DNA from: Chlorobiota bacterium
GTDB lineage: Bacteria > Bacteroidota > Bacteroidia > JAADEI01
Assembly: GCA_013153515.1 (NCBI GenBank)
Contig: JAADEI010000009.1
Span: 1 to 49,446 of the forward strand
DNA: 49,446 nt
Direction of reading: 5' to 3'
Numbering within the stretch: position 1 is the stretch's first letter; each line of letters begins with the position of its first letter. Below the pieces are notes generated by a model. It made no database searches and was not told where the DNA came from. It was given only the letters and a program-made list of their open reading frames with translations. A program made the position numbers and the translations under genes. Positions 34,639 through 45,100 of this stretch are shown in pieces.

Positions 34639-35392
34639 GGTTTTGTTGCAAAAGAAGGATAGTTAATATAAGGGACGTGAATGAGGAGACAAGGGTTAAA
34701 AGGGGCGTTATTTCCCTGAGGACTGCTGGGGCGACCCGTCGGGTTGGTTCCACATATACTATATCGTTTGCTTGGAGGACAACCTGAGCGTTGGGCAGTT
34801 GGCTCACATCTCTCAGATTCACCTGTTTAACCATTGGCTTTCCACCTACCATCCTGATTATCTTGATTTTATACGCCTTATGCATTTGTGGAATCCCGCC
34901 TGCTTTGGCGAGGGCTTCAAAGAGCGTCATGTTATTACGGGGCATTTCAACCGCCTGTGCCTTGTCTTGATAGAAGACGTAAACAAACCTGTTTGTTACT
35001 TCAAGATAGACGTATGGGTCTTTATATAATTGTGAATAGAGTTCAGTGAGCAGTTTGCGAGCCTGAGCGACAGTGTATCCCGCCAAGCGAACAGAGTCAA
35101 TTATAGGCAGATAGACATATCCATTTGGCATTATTTCATACGAGAGGAGTCGTGTTGTTTGCATATTGGTCGCCACATCAACGAGTTGCTGACCTTTCCT
35201 GGGCTGAACGAGGATTTTCAATTTGTCGCCACTGGACAGGACATATTCCTGAGGCACGAGGCTATCCACAAGGAAGGGGTCAACATTTTCAATAAACATC
35301 ACTTCTGGATAAAAAACCTTACATCCAGACATAACTAATGCTATCGCAAGTGTTTGCATCCTTTTTATTGCCCTGTTCTTTCCTGTCATCAC
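34628..35392 (-). CDS. Wza-like polysaccharide export lipoprotein
   Basis: Outer-membrane export channel component of 254 residues. A lipobox (VMSGC, Cys24) is followed by the polysaccharide export (PES) domain beginning at about 48 (YVLSSGDKLKILV...MPNGYVYLPIIDSVRLAG) and a SLBB-type domain (about 130-225, ...LQANDIVYVEP). There is a hydrophobic C-terminal helix (VSSFTSLILTILLL) as the probable membrane pass. It is the first gene of the operon with the BY-kinase and WecA-like transferase. The start is GTG at 35392, set by a TAATTTTG box four bases upstream. Confidence 0.93.
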   Translation of the reverse strand: MMTGKNRAIKRMQTLAIALVMSGCKVFYPEVMFIENVDPFLVDSLVPQEYVLSSGDKLKILVQPRKGQQLVDVATNMQTTRLLSYEIMPNGYVYLPIIDSVRLAGYTVAQARKLLTELYSQLYKDPYVYLEVTNRFVYVFYQDKAQAVEMPRNNMTLFEALAKAGGIPQMHKAYKIKIIRMVGGKPMVKQVNLRDVSQLPNAQVVLQANDIVYVEPTRRVAPAVLREITPLLTLVSSFTSLILTILLLQQNLGG

Positions 35393-35396
35393 AAAG

Positions 35397-35426
35397 CAAA
35401 ATTAAACTTTTTGTTATAAGGGCAAA
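35397..35426 (-). promoter_or_regulatory. promoter of the polysaccharide operon, leaderless arrangement
   Basis: On the minus strand TTTG (35426-35423), an 18-bp spacer, TAATTTTG (35404-35397), then CTTT and the GTG start at 35392. Both promoter elements match the Bacteroidota consensus, and the start codon sits where transcription should begin. The -33 element lies within the last codons of the upstream methyltransferase gene. Confidence 0.62.
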
Positions 35427-36790
35427 GAACGTTTGAGTCTAAAAGTTTGAGGAATAGGATTTTTTGTTCTGGGGGGCGTCCCACTCTTATAGAGCCATCC
35501 AAGGGGAACACCGAGATATTCCACAAGGGCATACTTATCAGAGATTTCCCGAGGAACATTTCCTTTGAGGTATTTCATTGCGTCATCGTAGGAAAGGGGA
35601 ATTCGTTCTGTCAGTGGGGGGTTAGTGAGCAGAGCCGTTGCATGGGCTGGCTTGTTCGTCTCGCAGGCTACTTCCTGACCTATGTATTTAATGGGCAATT
35701 TCCTGACCATCGCTTCAATTTTGTCAAACCATTCTGGAACGATGAATTGCTTGTTTTGGGATTCAATGACCCTATGTTCAAAAGGCAGTTGGTAAGGCAT
35801 TTGGCAATCAAGGGGTTTGAAATCAAATCCACGATATGCATTGACCTGTTTCTCTGGGTTGATGACATCTGTTTTTTGGAACAGAGCGAGGAAGAATCCT
35901 TCACCTTTAACTCTGTGTGGATAGAACCTGTATGTGTGTGCGGAGATTTTAATTCCGTCCCATTCATCAAGCCCTTCCACTATGTTCCATTGGGTCAGTT
36001 CAGGCAGTGGAATTGAACGGACTGCCGAGCCAAACGTATCAATCACCCATTGGGCATTCAGTTCGTTCTCTTCAGGATTGAAAGTGCAGGTTGTGTAAAG
36101 GAAATACCCACCCACTTTGGTTGAGATGAGAGCGTTGGTTATTATTTGACGCTGGATGGCTTGCAGTTTCTTTCCAGTGTTTGGTTTCCAAAACCGCACC
36201 GATTTAGGTTCTTTCCTGAACATTCCTTCGCCAGAACAGGGAACGTCAGAAAGAACGAAGTCAAACTGATTGGGCAAAGTGGCGAATGCACGGCTGTCGG
36301 CACGCATCAATGCTTGGTTGACCTTTCCCCATCGGATAATGTTTTCTTCAAGGGCTGGGTATCGTGCCGGGACTGGTTCGGCAGACACTAAAAATCCTGT
36401 GTCGTTTAACAAACTCAACAGTTGGATGGATTTACCGCCGGGGGCACCACACACATCGGCAACTAACCCGTCTGGCTTGCCAAACCGCTTAAAAACATGA
36501 GACACTATTAGTCCTGAGGGTTCCTGAACATAATAGGCACCACCGAAGAATAGAGGGTCACGCCAAAATTCAGGCTTTTCTTTCAACACAACGGCGTCTG
36601 GGAACCACGGCACCCGACCTTCAACGGAGAAGTGTTCTTCAAGGCTTCTTTGCGTCCACGACCATTTTATGGGATGGGGTCTTATCGCTGTTCTGGGAGA
36701 TTCGTTTAAGGCATCAAGGAAACCTTTGAATTCTTCGCCTAATATCTTCTGCATTCTTTTCAAAAACTGGGAAGGTAAGGGAATAGGCAT
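35414..36790 (-). CDS. RsmF-like RNA (cytosine-C5)-methyltransferase (NOL1/NOP2/Sun family)
   Basis: A 458-residue SAM-dependent methyltransferase that makes 5-methylcytosine in rRNA or tRNA. SAM-binding ADVCGAPGGKSIQL is followed by DVPCSGEG and TTCTFNPEENE, which hold the two catalytic cysteines. The C-terminal 150 residues form a PUA/RsmF-type RNA-binding region (IPLSYDDAMKYLKG...LGWLYKSG). It lies 2 bp behind the trmH-type gene, so the two RNA-modifying enzymes are likely co-expressed. Exact target (for example C1407 of 16S rRNA for RsmF) is inferred from the family only. Confidence 0.93.
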   Translation of the reverse strand: MPIPLPSQFLKRMQKILGEEFKGFLDALNESPRTAIRPHPIKWSWTQRSLEEHFSVEGRVPWFPDAVVLKEKPEFWRDPLFFGGAYYVQEPSGLIVSHVFKRFGKPDGLVADVCGAPGGKSIQLLSLLNDTGFLVSAEPVPARYPALEENIIRWGKVNQALMRADSRAFATLPNQFDFVLSDVPCSGEGMFRKEPKSVRFWKPNTGKKLQAIQRQIITNALISTKVGGYFLYTTCTFNPEENELNAQWVIDTFGSAVRSIPLPELTQWNIVEGLDEWDGIKISAHTYRFYPHRVKGEGFFLALFQKTDVINPEKQVNAYRGFDFKPLDCQMPYQLPFEHRVIESQNKQFIVPEWFDKIEAMVRKLPIKYIGQEVACETNKPAHATALLTNPPLTERIPLSYDDAMKYLKGNVPREISDKYALVEYLGVPLGWLYKSGTPPRTKNPIPQTFRLKRSLPL

Positions 36791-36792
36791 AA

Positions 36793-37629
36793 CTACTTTC
36801 TTTTAGAAAGAAACTTTTCAATTATCAGTTTGGAATTGCTAACATCTCTGACCAACCATTTGAGCAAAAGGTCTGTTTTCTGCTCAGGAGTGAGTTGCCA
36901 CGGCAATTTACTATTATGCAATTGATGAACCAACTGGTAGAGAGTTATGGCAACGCTAACCGAAATGTTATAACTGGTTGTGAACCCATACATCGGGATT
37001 TTAATTGTAAGGTCTGCTGATTCAAAGGCTTCATCAGTTAAACCATCTTTTTCTGTGCCGAACAATAGGGCGACAGGCTCTGTCAGTTCAAAATCGTTTA
37101 GCGAGACAGTGGCATAAGGACTTGTGGCAACAACTTTATAACCATTTTCTTTGAGTTGTTTTGCTACGAAAGAGGGGCTTTCATTAATATGTCTGTGTAT
37201 GTCCACCCACTGCTCTGCACCGAGGGTTACGCCACGAGACACTTCAAACCTGTTCCTGTTTTCAATAGTGTGGATGGTCTGAATTCCCAAGCAATCGCAA
37301 GTTCTAACAGTGGCACTGGCATTCTGCGGTTGATAAATGTCTTCCAGAACGAGAGTGATAAAATAGGTTCGCCATTTGAGGACTTCAATCATCCTGTTGA
37401 ACCTGTCTTCCGTAACGAATTCTTTTAAGTGGTCAATAATCAACTTCTTCTTTTCTATTGATAAGTCTTGCAAAGTTTTTAATATGTCCACTTCTGTTTT
37501 TATGTCAAAACTATTACACAACAGGCAATGCAGAAAGTAGCCAAATTGTCTTTTGTCTTGGGGTAATCTGGCAGTGTTGTAATAAAAATTTTTCAGTTGT
37601 TGTGGCAAAGTGTCGTCACAAATTGACAA
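36793..37629 (-). CDS. TrmH-like SPOUT RNA 2'-O-methyltransferase
   Basis: About 278 residues: an N-terminal helical part of some 95 residues, then a SpoU/TrmH methyltransferase domain with QPQNASATVRTCD (motif 1), ALLFGTEKDGLTDEA (motif 2, SAM knot) and PMYGFTTSYNISVSVAITLY (motif 3). The domain resembles tRNA Gm18 methyltransferase TrmH more than the rRNA enzyme RlmB. The frame starts with TTG at 37629; no in-frame ATG is available near, so the true start is uncertain. It is followed closely by the RsmF-like gene. Confidence 0.9.
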   Translation of the reverse strand: MSICDDTLPQQLKNFYYNTARLPQDKRQFGYFLHCLLCNSFDIKTEVDILKTLQDLSIEKKKLIIDHLKEFVTEDRFNRMIEVLKWRTYFITLVLEDIYQPQNASATVRTCDCLGIQTIHTIENRNRFEVSRGVTLGAEQWVDIHRHINESPSFVAKQLKENGYKVVATSPYATVSLNDFELTEPVALLFGTEKDGLTDEAFESADLTIKIPMYGFTTSYNISVSVAITLYQLVHQLHNSKLPWQLTPEQKTDLLLKWLVRDVSNSKLIIEKFLSKRK

Positions 37630-37729
37630 TGGTTCATAAAACTTGACAAATTTTAATAACTTTTATTTGTGGAATGGCTTTTGTCTATGTGTGTAGCGAA
37701 CAAAACAAAAAACCTAAAATAAGATAGCC

Positions 37730-38158
37730 ATGACGAGAGGATTACCAATGACTTCTGGAAACATTTGGGACGAATTAAACCAAGTGTTGGAAACATTCTT
37801 TGGGAACAAGGACGTGGAGGTCTATAGCGTCCCTGCTGTTAATATAAAGGAATTGCCTGACAGGTTCGTCCTTGAAATGGCAGTTCCGGGATTCAACAAA
37901 GAAGACATTAAGATTGAAGTTGACGACGGCATTTTGGTCGTCAGGGGAGAGAAGAAGGAAGAGGACAAGCAAGAGGAGAAGGGCAGATGGATGAGACGTG
38001 AGTTTCATATCGTCAAGTTCCAAAGGGCATTCACATTGCCCGACATGGTAGATGCCGATAACATCACTGCTAAGTATGAAAACGGCATCTTAATAATCAA
38101 TCTGCCCAAGATCCCAGAGGCTCAGGAGAAGCCTGCCCGTTTAATTAAAGTGGAATAA
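37730..38158 (+). CDS. small heat shock protein (Hsp20/alpha-crystallin family)
   Basis: ATP-independent holdase chaperone of 142 residues. The alpha-crystallin domain covers about 38-142: PAVNIKELPDRFVLEMAVPG, FNKEDIKIEVDDG, FQRAFTLPDMVDAD and the conserved AKYENGILIINLPK near the end. The C-terminal anchoring I-x-I/V motif is short (LIKVE). A possible promoter, TTTG (37666-37669) with TATGTGTG (37686-37693), is one mismatch off the consensus. A GC-rich hairpin with a T run follows the stop. The end overlaps the convergent PPTase gene by 14 bp. Confidence 0.95.
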   Translation: MTRGLPMTSGNIWDELNQVLETFFGNKDVEVYSVPAVNIKELPDRFVLEMAVPGFNKEDIKIEVDDGILVVRGEKKEEDKQEEKGRWMRREFHIVKFQRAFTLPDMVDADNITAKYENGILIINLPKIPEAQEKPARLIKVE

Positions 38159-38849
38159 TTTTGCAGTAGCCCCAACCACCCGCTACAGTGCCGGGGTTGT
38201 TCCCTTCATGTGGGGGACGCCCCGGCTTTTTTATTAATATGGATAGATACATTTGCGAATCGTGTAATAAGGCGGTATAGCCGACAAATCGGTCATTGTC
38301 CACAAGGACAGAGGAAGTCCAGAGTTTCCGCACAATGTCTTTAAAACTTTCAGGAACCTTTGTTTCTTGGATAGACAAACACAACACTTTAAAGAACGAC
38401 TTAGGAATTCCACGAGCCAGAAGTATTTTCAAGCCTGCTTCTTTAAGAGACCAGAGGATAGTGAGGCTTTGAAGGAATGGGGCATCGGCAACTGAATCAA
38501 GGGGATGCATAAATCGTCTTCTCACCCTTGCTATTGCGGGATATGGTCTTTGGAGGTCTATCCCAACGGGGTTATGTTGGCTTGTTGCCACCGCACATAA
38601 TCCGTCATCGTGAGTAAAGGAGATTTGAACATTATTTCCGAGTATTGGGCATCCGTTGGCATAGCGAAGTTTGTATATTGAACCGGGATACATCTTATCC
38701 AATAGGGAGAGGCACGTGGCGTGTTGCAACCGCCGTCTATGGTTGGAAATTATGTTTATTTTGCCCAAGCCTTCATATTCGGCAGGTATTTCATTAAGCA
38801 GTTGTGAAATGCCCACCTTGAACAATCCACAATCAATTATTTTCTTCAC
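38145..38849 (-). CDS. 4'-phosphopantetheinyl transferase superfamily protein
   Basis: Transfers phosphopantetheine from CoA to acyl/peptidyl carrier proteins. Conserved parts are VQISFTHDDGLCAVA, NPVGIDLQRPYP and TILWSLKEAGLKI, corresponding to the Sfp/AcpS motifs (S)HS, GxDxE and WxxKEA. The Glu of GxDxE is Gln here; the Asp and the KEA Glu are kept. The preferred start is GTG at 38849 (234 residues, KKIIDCGLFKVG), because a TATATTCG box lies five bases upstream; the open frame runs to 38939 but into the divergent M28 gene. The last 25 or so residues are encoded through the hsp20 terminator and look non-domain-like. Confidence 0.8.
   Translation of the reverse strand: MKKIIDCGLFKVGISQLLNEIPAEYEGLGKINIISNHRRRLQHATCLSLLDKMYPGSIYKLRYANGCPILGNNVQISFTHDDGLCAVATSQHNPVGIDLQRPYPAIARVRRRFMHPLDSVADAPFLQSLTILWSLKEAGLKILLARGIPKSFFKVLCLSIQETKVPESFKDIVRKLWTSSVLVDNDRFVGYTALLHDSQMYLSILIKKPGRPPHEGNNPGTVAGGWGYCKIIPL
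38190..38232 (+). terminator. rho-independent terminator of hsp20, inside the opposing PPTase gene
   Basis: GCCGGGG (38190-38196) pairs with CCCCGGC (38220-38226), directly followed by six T (38227-38232). The loop of 23 nt is long. The T run is on the plus strand, so it serves hsp20. On the minus strand the same bases encode residues near the C-terminus of the phosphopantetheinyl transferase. Confidence 0.6.
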
Positions 38850-38854
38850 TTCTG

Positions 38855-38872
38855 CGAATATACGTATATTAG
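38855..38872. promoter_or_regulatory. divergent promoter region with a 14-bp perfect palindrome
   Basis: AATATACGTATATT (38857-38870) is its own reverse complement. Read minus, it contributes TATATTCG (38862-38855, one mismatch to TAnnTTTG), 5 nt from the PPTase GTG. Read plus, it gives TATATTAG (38865-38872, one mismatch), 7 nt from the M28 gene's GTG at 38880. The two -7 boxes therefore overlap back to back. It may be a shared promoter, a dyad operator, or both. Confidence 0.4.
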
Positions 38873-38885
38873 CCAAAAAGTGATT

Positions 38886-40166
38886 ATGCATCGCATTATT
38901 GCCCTGATGGTTATTTATTCCATTGCCTTTTTGACACATGGGCAGGTTTTGAGGAGCGAGGTCATTGAGATGGTTCGTGTGCTAAGCGATTCGTTTGATG
39001 GCAGGGGCTATCAGAATGATGGGGCTATGCGTTCGGCACAGTGGATAAAAGCAAAGATGAAAGAGATCGGATTGTATCCTGCCTTTGAGAATGGGTATTT
39101 CCAAACGTTCCACTTCCCTTTTAACGTCATTGAAGATTTCAATGTTAACAAGTCGTGGCAAGTGGGCGAGGATTTCTGGTTGCATAACAAGAGCCCAAAC
39201 GGGTCTTTTGAAGGCAAAATTTATGAAGTCCCAGAGAAACTATTAAAAGAAAACCCTGAGAACAGTGTTTCTGAAATCAAAGGAATAATCAAGAAAAATC
39301 AGGGGAAATGGTTTCTTTTCCACATCCACGACGACGCAAACACAGAATGGGAGGGTCTGGCACTGGCTCTGGCTCAAATGTCAACACCAATAGCGGGAAC
39401 TATTATTTGCAAAGGGAAAGAGTTGCCACCATACGGAATACCGGAAGGAGAACCTTTTAAGAAACCTGTATTAACTATAACACACGAAGCAAGCCAATCC
39501 ATATCAAAAAAGGACATACTTAAAGTTACCGTAAGAAGTCAATTCAAGGAGAACCAAGAGGCTGTCAATATAGGAGGATGCTTAAAACCTATTGATTCAG
39601 TGCAGAAAATGGTTCTTCTCACCGCTCATTATGACCATCTGGGACGACTCAAAGATGCTGTGTTTCATGGGGCACACGACAATGCATCTGGAACGGCTTT
39701 TATGCTTGCTCTCATAGACACAATGAAAACTCTTAATCTGCCTATTAATGTGTGTGCTGTGGCTACGGGGGGCGAAGAGACCGGTCTCAACGGGGCTATT
39801 CACCTTTCTGAAAACTTTCCTGTGTCTCTGGATAGCATTGTTTTCTTGATAAATCTTGACTTATGGGGCACTGGCGACGAAGGAATTATGGTAGTGAACG
39901 GGAAGATTGACACTGTTGCATTTGCGATTTTGGACTCTCTGAATGAGGAATGCGATTGCCTGCCACAGATTAAAGCCCGGGGTATTTCAAGGGCGAGCGA
40001 CCACTGGGCATTTCAGGAGAAAGGCGTGAGAACGTTTTTTATCTACACTCTTGGCGGGAATCCCGGCTATCACGTCCCTGATGACACCATAGACAGGCTG
40101 TCTTTCAAAGCGATCAATGGCGGGCTGAGACTTCTTACTGGTTTCATAAAGGCAATTTCGCAATAA
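38886..40166 (+). CDS. M28 family zinc aminopeptidase/carboxypeptidase, exported
   Basis: About 426 residues from ATG 38886 (a GTG at 38880 is the alternative). A signal peptide ([20 protein letters not shown]) is followed by an M28 catalytic domain with inserted PA-like region. Metal ligands: [32 protein letters not shown] and [22 protein letters not shown] precedes the last His. It should remove residues from peptides in the periplasm or outside. It begins about 35 bp from the divergent PPTase gene and shares its control region with it. Confidence 0.92.
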   Translation: MHRIIALMVIYSIAFLTHGQVLRSEVIEMVRVLSDSFDGRGYQNDGAMRSAQWIKAKMKEIGLYPAFENGYFQTFHFPFNVIEDFNVNKSWQVGEDFWLHNKSPNGSFEGKIYEVPEKLLKENPENSVSEIKGIIKKNQGKWFLFHIHDDANTEWEGLALALAQMSTPIAGTIICKGKELPPYGIPEGEPFKKPVLTITHEASQSISKKDILKVTVRSQFKENQEAVNIGGCLKPIDSVQKMVLLTAHYDHLGRLKDAVFHGAHDNASGTAFMLALIDTMKTLNLPINVCAVATGGEETGLNGAIHLSENFPVSLDSIVFLINLDLWGTGDEGIMVVNGKIDTVAFAILDSLNEECDCLPQIKARGISRASDHWAFQEKGVRTFFIYTLGGNPGYHVPDDTIDRLSFKAINGGLRLLTGFIKAISQ

Positions 40167-40176
40167 AAAATGTTTT

Positions 40177-40184
40177 TACTTTTG
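40177..40184 (+). promoter_or_regulatory. -7 promoter box of glyA
   Basis: TACTTTTG, exact TAnnTTTG, 16 nt before the ATG at 40201; TTTC at 40156-40159 may stand in for the -33 TTTG. glyA thus has its own promoter after the M28 gene. Confidence 0.55.
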
Positions 40185-40200
40185 CTTAAAGGCATTTGCT

Positions 40201-41505
40201 ATGCTTGATAAAGAAATGTTTGCCATTCTAAGCAGGGAATTAGACAGGCAACGAAGGGGGCTTGAACTGATTGCATCTGAAAATTTTGTAAGCCTACAGG
40301 TTCTCAAAGTGATGGGTTCGTGGCTAACTAATAAATATGCTGAGGGGCTTCCCGGAAAGAGATACTATGGGGGCTGTCAACACGTGGATGAAGCAGAAGA
40401 ACTGACGAGGCAACGGGCAAAAGAACTGTTTGGGGCAGAATGGGTTAATGTGCAACCACATTCGGGAGCCCAAGCCAACATGGCTGTTTTCTTTGCTGTC
40501 CTGAAACCCGGAGACACCTTCCTTGGTTTGAACTTAGCCCATGGGGGGCACCTAACCCACGGGGCACCAGTCAACTTCTCTGGTAAGTATTTCAATCCTG
40601 TGTATTATTCCCTTGACCCTGAAACTGGTCTAATCAACTATGATGAGATAGAACGGCTTGCCCGGGAACATAAACCCAAATTGATTATTGCCGGTGCATC
40701 GGCATATTCAAGGGATTGGGACTATGCCCGAATGAGGCAGATTGCCGATGAAGTGGGGGCGGTTCTGATGGCTGACATTGCCCATCCGGCTGGACTAATA
40801 GCAAAGAAACTACTCAACGACCCGTTGAAGCATTGCCATGTGGTAACCACAACAACACACAAGACTTTACGGGGACCACGGGGCGGAATGATTATGATAG
40901 GTAAGGACTTTCCCAACCCGATGGGCATCACCACCAAGAAGGGAACAGTTCGCAAGATGAGTTCTGTCCTTGACAGTGCTGTGTTTCCCGGAATTCAGGG
41001 GGGACCTTTGGAACACGTCATTGCTGCCAAAGGAGTGGCATTTTATGAAGCATTGCAACCATCCTTTGAAGAATATGCCCGGCAGGTAATTGCCAACGCC
41101 AAAGCGATGGTTAAAGCCTTTCAGGAACTTGATTATCACATTGTTTCAGGGGGCACCGACAACCACCTATTTCTTATAGACCTGCGGAACAAGGGAATCA
41201 CTGGAAAAGAAGCGGAAGAAACCCTTGAGAAAGTTGACATTACGCTAAACAAGAACATGGTTCCGGGAGACGACAAGTCGCCGATGATAACTTCCGGCAT
41301 CCGAATTGGAACACCTGCAATCACAACAAGGGGAATCACCACTGAACATATTCCTAAGATAGTTGAATGGATAGACCGGGCTTTGACATATAGGGATAAT
41401 GAAACAGAACTAAGGCAAATCAAGAGGGAGGTAAACGAATTCATGAGGCAATTCCCGTTATATCCAGAGGTTGACACCGACCCGTTCTTCGCTGAATTGC
41501 TTTGA
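40201..41505 (+). CDS. glyA: serine hydroxymethyltransferase
   Basis: PLP enzyme that interconverts serine and glycine and charges tetrahydrofolate with a one-carbon unit. The 434 residues show [57 protein letters not shown] and [13 protein letters not shown], with the PLP lysine at about residue 221. Length and motifs are typical. It has its own promoter box 16 nt upstream and is followed 5 bp later by a lipoprotein gene that probably shares its transcript. Confidence 0.98.
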   Translation: MLDKEMFAILSRELDRQRRGLELIASENFVSLQVLKVMGSWLTNKYAEGLPGKRYYGGCQHVDEAEELTRQRAKELFGAEWVNVQPHSGAQANMAVFFAVLKPGDTFLGLNLAHGGHLTHGAPVNFSGKYFNPVYYSLDPETGLINYDEIERLAREHKPKLIIAGASAYSRDWDYARMRQIADEVGAVLMADIAHPAGLIAKKLLNDPLKHCHVVTTTTHKTLRGPRGGMIMIGKDFPNPMGITTKKGTVRKMSSVLDSAVFPGIQGGPLEHVIAAKGVAFYEALQPSFEEYARQVIANAKAMVKAFQELDYHIVSGGTDNHLFLIDLRNKGITGKEAEETLEKVDITLNKNMVPGDDKSPMITSGIRIGTPAITTRGITTEHIPKIVEWIDRALTYRDNETELRQIKREVNEFMRQFPLYPEVDTDPFFAELL

Positions 41506-41510
41506 AAATA

Positions 41511-42044
41511 ATGAGAAAGATGCGGCTGGTAATCATAATAGCACTGATGCTAAGTGTCGTGGCATGCACTTCAAAAAGAGAGAAATACCTTGAAGAAATC
41601 AGGCAAGTGGAACAACAAGTTTTTGATACAACCAAGATTCCCACTGCCAAAGAGATGGAAATGCTTGCCGAAATGTATCTTGAATATGCCAAAGAGTTTC
41701 CCGAAGACACCATTAGTCCATTGTTTATGCTTCGTAGTGCTGAACTGTTCAAACTTTCCGGGAAGCCTGCCAAGGGATTTGCTCTTCTGGATTCCATCTA
41801 TGTTAAGTATCCCGATAGCAGATGGGCACCGGCTGCTCTACTCACTGCCGCAATCTGGTATGACCAAGAGGCGAGGGACATAGCCCGAGCCCGCCAGAAA
41901 CTGCTAACCATAATAGAAAAATATCCCGATTCTGAATTTGCCGACGACGCCCAGAAAATGCTTGACCTGCTGGACAAGTCGCCAGAGGAGATTTTGGAGA
42001 TGCTGGAGGGGGAAAGCAAGCCTATACAAGGTTCTGGCTCTTAG
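41511..42044 (+). CDS. TPR-like tetratricopeptide lipoprotein
   Basis: A 177-residue predicted lipoprotein (signal MRLVIIIALMLSVVAC, lipobox SVVAC). Two or three TPR-like helical hairpins (AELFKLSGKPAKGFALLDSIYVKYPDSRW, ...RQKLLTIIEKYPDSEFADDAQKML) recall BamD/YbgF-type scaffold proteins of the cell envelope. A third of the chain is Glu/Lys-rich helix. The specific partner is unknown. It starts 5 bp after glyA (ATG 41511; TTG 41502 is an alternative). Confidence 0.82.
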   Translation: MRKMRLVIIIALMLSVVACTSKREKYLEEIRQVEQQVFDTTKIPTAKEMEMLAEMYLEYAKEFPEDTISPLFMLRSAELFKLSGKPAKGFALLDSIYVKYPDSRWAPAALLTAAIWYDQEARDIARARQKLLTIIEKYPDSEFADDAQKMLDLLDKSPEEILEMLEGESKPIQGSGS

Positions 42045-42104
42045 GAATATAAAGGGGTATTGAGATAGAATTTTCTAATTTCGTTATGAGGGAAAAATGT
42101 GTTT

Positions 42105-45100
42105 ATGATGAAGCTGGGGGATATGTTAAAAACATACATAAAACATATTTTTGATTTATGGCATCGTGATGCCCGTGAAGAAAGCCTGTATCCTGCATTA
42201 AAGGAATTACTTGAGAATATGGCAGAGATTCTTGGTCATAGAGAAATTGACATAACTGTTTTGCCGAAGAAGACGGATGCTGGTAACCCAGACTTTCGTG
42301 TTTGGGATGGACACGCAAAAGTCATCGGGTATTTAGAAGCAAAGAGTCCAAATGTGCAAAGCCTTGATTATATCGCTAATTCTGAACAATTAGAAAGATA
42401 TAAAAACACCTTCCCTAATCTGATTTTAACCGATTTCCTTAATTTCTATCTGTTCCGCAATGGCGTTTTAATAAAAACAGTATTGATTGCCCGAAAAGAG
42501 CTTTTTCTAAATAAGGTTCTACCACCTATTGAAAATGAAGAAACGTTTAAGGATTTACTTGAGGATTTTCTTTCTTTTTCAACACCCGCTTACACTTCTG
42601 CCCGCCAATTGGCAAAGGCGTTGGCACATAAAACTAAGTTTCTAAGGGATGAGATTCTTGAAACAGAATTAGAGAACAATTCTTACTTAAAGGGCTTAAA
42701 AGAAGTCATAGAAAAGGATTTAGTTCATGGACTTACGAATAAGCAATTCGTTGACATGTATGCTCAAACTATCACCTATGGTTTGTTCGCTGCACGAATG
42801 AGGGCTCAAAATCCAGAACAATTCACACGAATAACCGCAATTCAATATATTCCTAAGTCAATAGGCGTTCTCTACGAGCTGTTTAAGTTTATTTCTGTAA
42901 TGTCCGAACTGCCTGCCAATTTACAAGTCATAATTGATGACATAGTTGATGTTCTTCGCAACACAGACATTAACGCTATTTTAAGCCAATACAAGAAATC
43001 GCGAGGGGACGACGACCCAATAATCCACTTCTATGAAACTTTTCTGGAAGAATTTGACCCGGAGTTAAGGGAGCATCGTGGAATATACTACACACCGTTG
43101 CCTGTAGTTAAATATATCGTTTCTGCTGTGGACTATCTTCTGAAAAATAAATTTCAAAAGGGGGATGGGCTTGCCAACCAATCTGTTAAAATTTTAGACC
43201 CTGCCGCAGGAACAATTACATTCTTAGCCCAAGCTATTCATAAAGCACTTAGAAATGTTAAAGAGACATATGGTTCGGGCTTTATACGTAAGACCATAAA
43301 AGACCATATTTTGAATAATTTTTATGGGTTTGAATTAATGATGGCACCTTACACTATTGGACATATTAAGGCAGGCTTCACCTTAGAAGAATACAACTAC
43401 ACCCTTAGTGAAAATGAAAGGTTCCCATTATACTTAACTAACACATTGGAAATGCATCCACCGGAGAAAAACCTTTTATTGCCACTACTGAGTAAAGAAG
43501 GCGAAGAAGCTTTGAAAATAAAGCGAGAAACTCCCATCTTAGTGATTATGGGAAATCCACCATATAGTGGGCACTCCGCCAATCAGAATGAATGGATAAA
43601 TCAACTAATCAAAGAAGACATAAATAATTTACAGAGCTATTTCAAGTGTGATGGTAAACCTTTGGAAGAGAAAAATCCCAAGTGGCTACAGGACGACTAT
43701 GTTAAATTTTTACGCTTTGCCCAGTGGAAAATTTCCAAACACGGAATGGGAATAGTGGCGATGATTACTAATCACAGTTATTTAGATAATCCTACTTTTC
43801 GGGGGATGCGACAAAGTCTTATGAAAACGTTTGACGAAATTTATATTCTTGATCTACATGGAAATTCCCTAAAAAAGGAGAAGACGCCTGATGGCAGACC
43901 AGATGAAAATGTTTTTGACATTAGGCAGGGAGTTGCCATAGGAATTTTTGTAAAACTTGGGCGTAACAAAAAAACGTCTTATGCCAAGGTATATCATGCT
44001 GACTTGTATGGAACAAGAGAGGAAAAGTATCAATGGCTTTCTAAAAGGAAGTTTAGTCCAAGGCAATTTAAACGTATTAACCCAGAGAGTCCATTCTACT
44101 TTTTTTTTATTCCACGAGATACTACATTAGGCAAGCAATACAGAAAATGGAAAAGCATTAATGAAATTTTCCCATTGCATAGCGTGGGGATAGTTACAGG
44201 AAGGGACGAAGTAACGATAAAAGAGAATCCAGAACAGATGTGGAATGCCGTACTGACATATAATAGAGCAGAACACAATGTTCTCAAGCAACTCACTGGA
44301 ATCAAGAAGGACGAAAGATTAGAACAGTTCAGAAAAGATATAGCCAATCCAGATAAGAAAAAAATTGTTCCTGTCTTATACAGGCCATTTGACGTGAGAT
44401 ACACTTACTATACAGGCACATCCAATGGGTTTCACGAGCGTCCAAGGAAAGAAGTGATGAGGCATATGTTACAAGTAGATAATTTGGCTTTAATAACACA
44501 CAAGCGAGAAGAGGTAAAAGTGCCTTGGTCACACGCTCTGATTACAGACAAGATTAGCGAACATGGTTGTTTGTCTCCCAAAACAACTTCCTATCATTTT
44601 CCTTTATACAAGTCTCTCCAAAATGACTTATTCAACAATGGCTTTACAAAGAATAATGGAACGAATGGGCATAAGCCTAATATTGATGAGAAGGTTTGGC
44701 AAAAGCTCAAAAAGACGTACGGCTCTGTGAGTCCAGAAGATATTTTATATTACATATATGCAGTGTTGTATAGTAATGTCTACAGGAGACGTTATAGCGA
44801 ATTCCTAAAATATGATTTTCCAAGAGTCCCATATCCAAGGGATGTAAAGTTATTTAGGGAATTATCCAATTTAGGCAGGGAGTTAGCAGAATTACATTTA
44901 TTAAAGAGTCCTAAATTGCGTCGTCCTATGGCTAAATATGAAGGATCTGGAAGCGACAAGATAGATAAAATTTCATATGATGAAGAAAACCAAAGGATAT
45001 ATATAAATGAGAGCCAATACTTTGAGCCTGTTCCTGCTGAAGTATGGAATTACCATATCGGCGGCTACCAAGTTCTGAAAAAATGGCTAAAGGACAGGAA

